Below, piece by piece: positions 24,265 to 29,452 of a stretch of DNA of 35,495 bases. Position 1 is the stretch's first letter. The number at the start of each line of letters is the position of its first letter. The notes under the pieces were generated by a model, which worked only from the letters and a program-made list of their open reading frames with translations, was not told the origin of the DNA and did no database searches. The translations under genes were made by a program, and so were the position numbers. Origin of the DNA: a virus; IMG/VR virus record IMGVR_UViG_3300031857_000651, positions 1 through 35,495 of that record, one strand, 5' to 3'.

Positions 24265-24551
24265 TTTTTGTTCCTTGCAGATATCGCTTTGGCTTTGGTC
24301 TTGGCGTCAGCCTTGGAGCTTGCGCCCCATGCCTTCAGACTCAGCAGCAGCCTGGTCGGCTCGCCACCCTTGTACTCAGGCCCAGGCATATTGCCCATAC
24401 GCGCCAAAAATGACGCTCGCCTTGGATTGTCGCCTGATTTGACCGGCGCTTTTAAGTTCATCCCCTCGGCCTTGGCGCTGGCACGGCCCTTGGCGTTTAA
24501 GCCGCCAGAGGGGCTTTTGCCTTCTTTGCGCTGCCAAGCTGGGGTCTTCAT
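24261..24551 (-). CDS. Basic small protein of the DUF6321 type
   Basis: This 96-aa protein is very basic and Gly/Ala/Lys-rich. It starts KTPAWQRKEGKSPSGGLNAK, then GRASAKAEGMNLKAPVKSGD, NPRRASFLARMGNMPGPEYK and LLLSLKAWGASSKADAKTKA. I recall this exact style in phage proteins grouped as DUF6321, placed beside portal and terminase. Function is not known. The charge suggests DNA contact or a role inside the packaged head. It overlaps both neighbours by ATGA. Confidence 0.75.
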   Translation of the reverse strand: MKTPAWQRKEGKSPSGGLNAKGRASAKAEGMNLKAPVKSGDNPRRASFLARMGNMPGPEYKGGEPTRLLLSLKAWGASSKADAKTKAKAISARNKK

Positions 24552-24703
24552 TTTTTCTTCACCGGCTTTGCAGTCTTGGCTGCCGCCTTGAAGTCAGCCG
24601 CGCTTGGTGCGCCTTTAGCACCAGGCTTTCTCATCTTCTCGCCAGAGCCAGCCTTGATGCGCTCACGCTTGGCCGCGATGTTGGAATAGAGTCCTTGTTT
24701 CAT
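24548..24703 (-). CDS. 51-aa basic protein, conserved beside DUF6321 genes
   Basis: This short basic protein reads KQGLYSNIAAKRERIKAGSG, then EKMRKPGAKGAPSAADFKAA and AKTAKPVKKK. The same series (GLYxNIxAKRxRIxxGSxEKMRKPGxKGAPTxxxFxxxAKTAK) is one I recall from many aquatic phages, always near terminase and portal. Its role is unknown. It could bind DNA or be a small virion component. ATGA overlaps at both ends (24551 and 24700) show it is translated as part of the series. Confidence 0.75.
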   Translation of the reverse strand: MKQGLYSNIAAKRERIKAGSGEKMRKPGAKGAPSAADFKAAAKTAKPVKKK

Positions 24704-25188
24704 TCCTCTTCTCCCTCTTCATAGCCTTCGCCCTCTTCCATGTCCTCACCCTCTTGCTCGCCAGTGTTGGGGCCACCCACCACCCATGCATCACAAGTTC
24801 TTGAGGCCGCGCACTTGAAGTCAAAGATTTCGCAGTAGCCAAGGTCGGCCAGCTTGATCGTTCCCCATGGGTCGGCTTCCATGCCAATACCCTGCGCAAT
24901 GCACTGCTTCATGTTGTCAGAGACATTGAAAGCTGCGCAGTTGCCGCAAATACTTTGCTTGGCGTCTTCCATGCTCACATCCCACTGGTCAGCCTTCTTG
25001 CGCCAAAAAGCCTCATTGGGCAGCTTGGGATTCTCAGGGCCATAGGCCGCGCTGGTGATTGCCTTGGCGCGATTCTTTAAATTCAGGGTAATGTCTTGCG
25101 TGGGCATGGGGCAGTTCTCGCCACCCTCCATGTCCTCGCCCTCTTGCCTGTCCATGACTTGGCTCATGGTGCGCTGCATGGTGGCCAT
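24700..25188 (-). CDS. Cys-rich protein, possible metal or Fe-S binding
   Basis: This 162-aa protein has a central domain with seven conserved-looking cysteines. They fall in CPMPTQDITLNLKNRAKAI (first Cys), SICGNCAAFNVS, MKQCIAQ and DLGYCEIFDFKCAASRTCDA. The domain ends in WVVGGP, and an acidic Glu/Gly tail closes the protein. C-x-x-C followed by C, C, C and C spacing suggests a zinc site or a small iron-sulphur cluster. I recall the QDITLNxKNRxxAIxxxxYGP and RTCDAWVVGGP blocks from aquatic phage head regions, but no proven function. It may be a virion protein, given its place between terminase and portal. Confidence 0.7.
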   Translation of the reverse strand: MATMQRTMSQVMDRQEGEDMEGGENCPMPTQDITLNLKNRAKAITSAAYGPENPKLPNEAFWRKKADQWDVSMEDAKQSICGNCAAFNVSDNMKQCIAQGIGMEADPWGTIKLADLGYCEIFDFKCAASRTCDAWVVGGPNTGEQEGEDMEEGEGYEEGEEE

Positions 25189-25376
25189 TATTTTTTCGCC
25201 TTGTTCTTTGCTGTGCGCTGGCCGCGCATGGGCATCTTGGCCTCAGACATTGCAATGGCAATGGCTTGCTTGGGATTCTTAACCACTGGACCACCCTTGC
25301 CGCTATGCAGCTTGCCAGAGCCAAACTCTTTCATCACAGAGCCGACCTTCTTTTGCGCCTTACTCATTGCCTTCAT
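25188..25376 (-). CDS. Basic DUF6496-like small protein
   Basis: This 62-aa protein reads SKAQKKVGSVMKEFGSGKLH, then SGKGGPVVKNPKQAIAIAMS and EAKMPMRGQRTAKNKAKK. The motif KxxxVMxEFxxGxLxSGxGxxVxxxKQAIAIAxSEA is one I recall as DUF6496, found in phages and some bacterial genomes. I chose the ATG at 25376, which has AAAGGGG 6 bases upstream. The frame runs back to 25499 through TerL coding sequence without a ribosome site. It is probably a DNA-binding or head-associated protein. It shares one base with the next gene. Confidence 0.75.
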   Translation of the reverse strand: MKAMSKAQKKVGSVMKEFGSGKLHSGKGGPVVKNPKQAIAIAMSEAKMPMRGQRTAKNKAKK

Positions 25377-25407
25377 AGGTTTCCCCTTTGGTTTGTCAAT
25401 ACCCGAA

Positions 25408-26817
25408 TTATGCAACCCGCACAAGGTTTCTGCGCAGGGGCTGGCTCCATTTGCTTGAGCCACTGCTGCCGTACATCCCCGCAATTGCGTCACTTGCAAA
25501 TGTCAGGACAAAGGCATCGGCCTTGTCAGGGCTTGGCAGCCCCCGCCGCCTGATCTCATCTTTTCCCTCAATGGCGATCTTGCCGTTGCTAGTGAAACTG
25601 TAGCGCACTGTGGCCAGCTCCGAGATCAAGACCTCATCCTTTGGCATCTTGCAGTCCCGCGCCTCAAGCCACGCCCGTGCCTTGTACCAAAGCTCTGCCT
25701 TGAGATTCCTATAAGTCCCGCCCATGGCTGGGGACTCACTCACATTGATACCCCTGACCGGCAGCCCCAGCTCTCGCAGCCGGTCCACCACCCCAGCCCC
25801 AAGGCCGATGGAGTCGACCAATATCTCTTTGGGCTGCTGGCTTGGCGCCAGTGCCTGGTACTCGGCCACCACCGCCCCAGTCAGCTGCATCAGGTCCAAA
25901 TTCTTCCATGTCCGGATATTCTCTGTCACCGCATTGCCTTGGCGCTTGCAAAGCGCTGACCTATCACTTCCAAACCTTGCCACATCCAAGCCCCATATCA
26001 TGGGCGCGTAGTCGCTTGGCGCCACATCCCTGTTGACCGCACTCTCCAAAAGGTCCATGGCAATCACCGTGTCATCGTCCCCCTTCGGGAATTCCCCAAT
26101 GACCCTGATCCGGTAGACATTGCTGTCCTCGCCATAGCGCATGGCCATCTCTTTGACATACTCATCAGACACCCGTGGCGAGTCAGTACACGCCACCTGA
26201 AATGTTGTCCATTCATCAGACAGCCTGGTATGCGTGTCGTAAAAAAACCCACTACTCCTCACCGGATTACCCAGCAGCAGCGTCACAGCGTTATGCCCAG
26301 ACATCGATCCAGCCGCCGCCTCGAACACTTGCTCTGGCACACCACTAGCCTCATCAGCCACCAGCATCACATTCTCAGAGTGAATCCCCTGCAAGGCTTC
26401 AGGCTGCTCTGCCCGTGATGTCCTGGCACTTATGAACATCTCAGTGGGCGCAGCATTAAATTCAATCCTCTCTTGCTTGACAGTCAAAAGCCCCTGCAAG
26501 GGCAAAGGCATCGCATTGATCCACCTCTTCAGTTCCGCAAACATCGCGTCATAAAGCTGGCTGCTCGTTGGCGCCGTGACCACCACCTTCACCGGCGATC
26601 TGGTCATAAAGTACCAGAGCATGGCCCAGCTGCTTGCTGTACTCTTCCCCACCCCGTGGCCAGACCTGACAGATATCTTCCGATCCCCACGAGCTATCGC
26701 CCCAAGAAACTCCACTTGCCACGGGTCAGGATCAACCCCCAGCACCTCCCGCACAAACAGCACAGGATCAGGCTGATACCTCTGCACCCACTGACTAAAC
26801 ACATTCTCTTTACTCAT
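25408..26817 (-). CDS. terL: Terminase large subunit
   Basis: This 469-aa packaging motor and nuclease carries the Walker A motif GHGVGKST at 53-60, after an adenine-binding WQ (33-34). The Walker B motif is MLVADEASGV, with Asp155-Glu156. The RNase H-like nuclease half shows three acidic groups: GLDVARFGSDRS (Asp278), ILVDSIGLG (Asp335) and SPDKADAFVLTF (Asp431/Asp434). All key residues are present. It should translocate DNA through the portal and cut the concatemer. It begins in an ATGA overlap with the upstream 67-aa gene and lies 1.2 kb from its small-subunit partner, separated by five small genes and a non-coding region. Confidence 0.95.
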   Translation of the reverse strand: MSKENVFSQWVQRYQPDPVLFVREVLGVDPDPWQVEFLGAIARGDRKISVRSGHGVGKSTASSWAMLWYFMTRSPVKVVVTAPTSSQLYDAMFAELKRWINAMPLPLQGLLTVKQERIEFNAAPTEMFISARTSRAEQPEALQGIHSENVMLVADEASGVPEQVFEAAAGSMSGHNAVTLLLGNPVRSSGFFYDTHTRLSDEWTTFQVACTDSPRVSDEYVKEMAMRYGEDSNVYRIRVIGEFPKGDDDTVIAMDLLESAVNRDVAPSDYAPMIWGLDVARFGSDRSALCKRQGNAVTENIRTWKNLDLMQLTGAVVAEYQALAPSQQPKEILVDSIGLGAGVVDRLRELGLPVRGINVSESPAMGGTYRNLKAELWYKARAWLEARDCKMPKDEVLISELATVRYSFTSNGKIAIEGKDEIRRRGLPSPDKADAFVLTFASDAIAGMYGSSGSSKWSQPLRRNLVRVA

Positions 26818-27017
26818 GGGTGAATAGTCTCATAAATTCTCCACTGCCTCTCAGGCATCGCAAACTTATGCGCATCAAGCTCATCAGTCCTCACCAACAG
26901 CAAAAAATGCATGGTCATGGCCAAATCAAAATGCCCCGACTCAATCGCCTCCAGCATCTTGATCCTCAAGTCCAAGATCACCACCTCCAAGTGCAGCGCC
27001 GTTAACAGCTCATTCAT
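26814..27017 (-). CDS. 67-aa helical protein before terL, unknown function
   Basis: This 67-residue protein is mostly two helices (LTALHLEVVILDLRIKMLEA and FDLAMTMHFLLLVRTDELDA) with a short end (RQWRIYETIHP). It is hydrophobic in part but has no clear membrane segment. Both ends overlap their neighbours by ATGA, which ties it to terL in translation. I do not recognise the family. A small terminase cofactor or a host-directed peptide would both fit. Confidence 0.65.
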   Translation of the reverse strand: MNELLTALHLEVVILDLRIKMLEAIESGHFDLAMTMHFLLLVRTDELDAHKFAMPERQWRIYETIHP

Positions 27018-27214
27018 TTGACCATCCTCGCTTGCTTTAGATTCTTACCAGTCTCACGATCAGTCCAGCAGCTGGCACATATCCACCTGGCCGCACTCAT
27101 CTGAACCCCACCCTCCGGCGGCTTCATCTCTTCACACTTATTGCACAGCTTTAATCTATGCCCATGCACATTGCCATTCAATCTCACATGGTTATTCACA
27201 AAATTACTCTTCAT
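27014..27214 (-). CDS. Small zinc-ribbon-like protein
   Basis: This 66-aa protein has two CxxC pairs: LCNKCEEMKPPEGG and ARWICASCW, about 20 residues apart. That is the plan of a small zinc ribbon. A basic N-terminal part precedes it (NHVRLNGNVHGHRLK). The start at 27214 is fixed by ATGA overlap with the 59-aa gene; an ATG at 27229 or 27268 would enter that gene. Such zinc ribbons in phages often act on nucleic acid or on host transcription, but no target is visible. Confidence 0.7.
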   Translation of the reverse strand: MKSNFVNNHVRLNGNVHGHRLKLCNKCEEMKPPEGGVQMSAARWICASCWTDRETGKNLKQARMVK

Positions 27215-27390
27215 TTTCTCGCCGGACATTCCCGACCCTGTTTGCAGTCCTGATGACATGGTGGACACTTGCGGTCAATAAAATCATACTCATTGATCCA
27301 AAGCCTAGAAACCAACCCACAGCTCGGACCAGTTTCAATTGGTGGATTATCTTTCTTTTTAAATATATTAAAGAGGCTGAATATATTCAT
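27211..27390 (-). CDS. 59-aa protein with Cys-rich C-terminus
   Basis: This protein of 59 residues has a hydrophobic, basic start (NIFSLFNIFKKKD), a Cys at 24, and ends KCPPCHQDCKQGRECPARK. The C-x-x-C-x-x-x-C-x-x-G-R-x-C-P pattern is one I recall at the C-terminus of many short phage proteins, usually with a membrane or unknown front half. Four Cys in 14 residues suggest a metal site. ATGA overlaps on both sides support translation. Confidence 0.7.
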   Translation of the reverse strand: MNIFSLFNIFKKKDNPPIETGPSCGLVSRLWINEYDFIDRKCPPCHQDCKQGRECPARK

Positions 27391-27548
27391 TGCAACCTCT
27401 GAACCTTATTATCTTTATGGATTAACCACTTATCACCTAATAATCTAATCGCCTTGATATATTGCAATTGATTATGTCTGTTCGTGCTTCGCGGTACATA
27501 TTGCACATTGAATAATTGCCTGACTTTTGTCAGCATTTGAATATTCAT
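27387..27548 (-). CDS. 53-aa basic protein, unknown function
   Basis: This short basic protein reads NIQMLTKVRQLFNVQYVPRS, then TNRHNQLQYIKAIRLLGDKW and a polar end. The start ATG at 27548 has GGGGGT upstream and an ATGA overlap with the previous stop, so I use it rather than the frame opening at 27623, which lies in the upstream gene. No domain is recognised. It could bind DNA in view of its charge. Its DNA is richer in A and T than the terminase genes. Confidence 0.6.
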   Translation of the reverse strand: MNIQMLTKVRQLFNVQYVPRSTNRHNQLQYIKAIRLLGDKWLIHKDNKVQRLQ

Positions 27549-27709
27549 ATTACCCCCACGATTTTGTTTATATCCACCCATGTGTGCCAAGTAATGTGGC
27601 CATCTGGACTCATCAAAGTGCAAAACACTTTTTTGTCCTTGACCTCATCAGTGTCCAGCACAATCCACTCCCGGTCATCAAGGACCACCGTTGCCTGCTT
27701 TGTCTTCAT
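27545..27709 (-). CDS. 54-aa beta-rich protein, unknown function
   Basis: This protein of 54 residues alternates hydrophobic and polar positions: KQATVVLDDREWIVLDTDEV, then KKVFCTLMSPDGHITWHTWV. This suggests a small beta-sheet fold. It begins at the ATG at 27709, right after the large non-coding region, and ends in an ATGA overlap. No clear ribosome site is seen before it. It is the first gene after the gap, so transcription from the gap, if any, would start here. Function unknown. Confidence 0.6.
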   Translation of the reverse strand: MKTKQATVVLDDREWIVLDTDEVKDKKVFCTLMSPDGHITWHTWVDINKIVGVI

Positions 27710-28047
27710 AGCGTTTATGCGTGTAGTTGGTGAAGATTAGATTGTGAAGCGTTTTTGCGTTTTATGTCAACTAGTGCAAAAGATTTTTTAAAAAATTTTT
27801 TTTGTAGGTGTTTAGTGCCGCCACAGTCACCCCCGCCAAACCGGCGGCAGGGGGGGGTCGCGGCCACCGACCGCCAGCCACCAGCCGCCGCCGCTGGGTT
27901 ATCAACAGCACTTTGTCCACTTCTATCCACAGATTCCTGTGCATAACCTCATCAGTAACACCAGAGCATTACTTTTTCTGTGGATATCTCCAAATCAACT
28001 TAACATAATGGTCATTGTGTTAAGTCACTGAATCATTTGGTATTCGT
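27710..28047. other. 338-bp non-coding region beside terS: candidate origin or packaging site
   Basis: This is the only stretch over 300 bases without a supported gene. It holds a T/A-rich block (27779-27803), a GC-rich island with an 8-G run (27850-27857) and a short inverted repeat (ccgcc aaacc ggcgg). Next come four 9-mers close to the DnaA box: ttatcaaca (27899), ctatccaca (27923), tgtgcataa (27938, reverse strand) and tgtggatat (27979, reverse strand). It then has AT-rich sequence up to the end of terS. A GC-rich island next to DnaA-like boxes and an AT-rich side could be a replication origin. The place beside the terminase small subunit also suits a pac or cos site. Confidence 0.5.
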
Positions 28048-28560
28048 TTACTGCGAATTGTCTAGCGATACGATGCTGCGCTTGCGCAGTGCATCGAGCG
28101 CCATGCTGCCCAGGTCGATGTTGACCAATGGCTGCTGCTTGTCGCCATACTCATCAGGCGCCTGCTTAGAGGCCAGCCAGCGCCTTGTATCGACCCGCAG
28201 CTTGGCCACTTGCGCCTCTTGAGGGCTTGCGCTGTCTGCGATTTCCAGTGTCTGCTCTGCTAAACTTCTCCCACCTCGCGTGCGTGCGCGTGCGAGAAGT
28301 TCTCCCCTCTTGGCATCTTTTTCTACCCATTTGTAGAAACCACTGATGCTGATGTCCAAAGACTTAATCACCGAATCGACTGTCTTGCCTTGTGAGATAT
28401 GGTCAAAGACCATGGCCTCACCGCCAAAGGCGTGGATTTTCTTATTGATTGAAGACATCTCTTTGCGCTCGACAGCTGCCATGTCGCGCTGGTTGAGCTG
28501 GCGCTCTGCAATGTTGTCTGCCAGTTCACTCAAAGTCTTCGCGCTTTTCTTTGTTGCCAT
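28048..28560 (-). CDS. terS: Terminase small subunit
   Basis: This 170-aa protein should recognise the packaging site and load the large subunit. It has an HTH-like front (FDHISQGKTVDSVIKSLDIS, then ISGFYKWVEKDAKRGELLAR) and the family block ARTRGGRSLAEQTLEIADSA, followed by AKLRVDTRRWLASKQAPDEY and GDKQQ. These match small terminases I recall, in which the helix LRVDTRxWLASKxxPxxYGDK is the central oligomer part. GAGGAG precedes the ATG at 28560. It overlaps the nuclease gene upstream by 35 bases. The non-coding region just downstream is its natural candidate target. Confidence 0.85.
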   Translation of the reverse strand: MATKKSAKTLSELADNIAERQLNQRDMAAVERKEMSSINKKIHAFGGEAMVFDHISQGKTVDSVIKSLDISISGFYKWVEKDAKRGELLARARTRGGRSLAEQTLEIADSASPQEAQVAKLRVDTRRWLASKQAPDEYGDKQQPLVNIDLGSMALDALRKRSIVSLDNSQ

Positions 28561-28921
28561 TCAGATACTCCTCAATTGTTTTGATTGCATCGGCAGCAGA
28601 CCTTGCGACCACTGACCGATAACCTTTTGCATTTAACTGCAAACCTACGGCGCTTTGTTTGCTTGAGACCACACCGGCCTTGGTCTTCATCTCCACAAAC
28701 AGCGCATGAAACCCGTTTTTAGGCTCCAAGACGCACAAATCAGGCATCCCAGCTAAAACCCCCTCAGAATGCAGCCTAACGCGCTCTGAGGCCGTTCTAT
28801 CGCCTCCATTCGGTATTGCTGCGATGATCACCTCCGGATAAAACGCTCGGAAGTGCTGCACCACCTTGACCTGGTCAATGTGTTCAACACTTTTTCTTTT
28901 GCGCTTTAAGTCAACCACCAT
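28526..28921 (-). CDS. VRR-NUC domain nuclease
   Basis: This is a 131-aa PD-(D/E)xK nuclease of the VRR-NUC type. It has AAIPNGGDRTASERVRLHSE, then GVLAGMPDLCVLEPKNG with Asp61, and ALFVEMKTKAGVVSSKQSAV with Glu77-x-Lys79 and a trailing Gln. All core residues of the family are seen. Stand-alone phage members can cut branched DNA such as Holliday junctions, and the place beside terS suggests clearing branches before packaging. The ATG at 28921 has GAAGG directly against it, so a GTG two codons on is also possible. It overlaps both neighbours. Confidence 0.85.
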   Translation of the reverse strand: MVVDLKRKRKSVEHIDQVKVVQHFRAFYPEVIIAAIPNGGDRTASERVRLHSEGVLAGMPDLCVLEPKNGFHALFVEMKTKAGVVSSKQSAVGLQLNAKGYRSVVARSAADAIKTIEEYLNGNKEKREDFE

Positions 28922-29226
28922 CCTTCAGATTCTACTGCCGAGGGCTTGGCCTGAAACATGTGGCATCGGTGCTTGACATCTTTTGGGAATACGGCGAAGC
29001 CAGTTGGGCCGCACTGGTGTTCGGTCCATGTGACTGTTGCCCATCCATTGCGAATCTTGGCCTGGTCAAACATCCACTGAAGTGGTTTTGCGTTGACCTT
29101 CCTGACCTTCTCCATCAATTCTGCTGGCATTGACTTGCGCTGATCTACAGCACTGCAATGCTTGCACTCATGGCAAAAAACCCTCTCATCTTCGACAAAT
29201 TCCTTAACTGTGGATAAGCTGTGCAT
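28906..29226 (-). CDS. Small Cys/His-rich protein, unknown function
   Basis: This 106-aa protein has a zinc-like cluster near the start, CHECKHC (18-24). A helix follows (MPAELMEKVRKVNAKPLQWM), then a Trp-rich part (NGWATVTWTEHQCGP) and CHMFQ. Six Cys and several His suggest one or two metal sites. It has a good ribosome site (AAGGAAGG) at 29233-29240. Its first codons lie over two perfect or near-perfect DnaA boxes (29209-29228). No family is recognised; a DNA-binding role beside the replication genes is plausible. Confidence 0.7.
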   Translation of the reverse strand: MHSLSTVKEFVEDERVFCHECKHCSAVDQRKSMPAELMEKVRKVNAKPLQWMFDQAKIRNGWATVTWTEHQCGPTGFAVFPKDVKHRCHMFQAKPSAVESEGWWLT

Positions 29227-29452
29227 AACTTTCCTTCCTTTTGGACCATCTAATGCTCGCTTCTAATACGGAAAGCCCTATAGGAAAATTCCGCCTTTCC
29301 GCATTAGAAACTGAACCACCTTCCAAGCCGAGACTGGTCTGTGGATAAGTGGGTCTAATGACCCCACTTATCCAACAATCCCAGCCATTGTCTAATACGG
29401 AATTCCGCATTAGTTCCGCATTAGTTCCGCCTTTCCGCATTAGCCCTATCAT
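29204..29452 (-). CDS. Doubtful 82-aa open frame across the repeat region
   Basis: The frame opens at an ATG overlapping the primase-helicase stop as ATGA and stays open for 82 codons through the palindromic repeats. It then overlaps the next gene by 23 bases. The product has repeated NAE(L/R) motifs, which simply reflect the DNA repeats (such as GGTNAELMRNS and SVSNAERRNFP). It has no recognisable domain. The ATGA overlap argues for a gene, and the dense repeats argue for a cis-acting region. Both may be true, and I give it low confidence. Confidence 0.35.
   Translation of the reverse strand: MIGLMRKGGTNAELMRNSVLDNGWDCWISGVIRPTYPQTSLGLEGGSVSNAERRNFPIGLSVLEASIRWSKRKESYAQLIHS
29263..29443. 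repeat. Iteron/palindrome cluster of TTCCGCATTAG
   Basis: Four direct copies of TTCCGCATTAG lie at 29297, 29403, 29414 and 29433, and two inverted, one-base-different copies (CTAATACGGAA) at 29263 and 29392. Pairs form hairpins: 29263-29275 with 29295-29307 (one mismatch), and the near-palindrome at 29392-29413 centred on GAATTC. A 19-bp piece (29289-29307) recurs at 29425-29443. In the middle, ggataagtggg/cccacttatcc (29343-29373) forms another dyad including a perfect DnaA box (29340-29348). This is the structure of a replication origin or multi-site operator. Confidence 0.8.

Noticed and set aside
27779-27803. Rho-independent terminator at the T/A block
   Set aside because: There is an A/T run but no adjacent stable GC stem in the correct orientation.
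27715-27930. 71-codon leftward frame in the non-coding region
   Set aside because: It runs across the G8 run and a T/A block and has no ribosome site; the translation looks random and it does not join its neighbours by ATGA.
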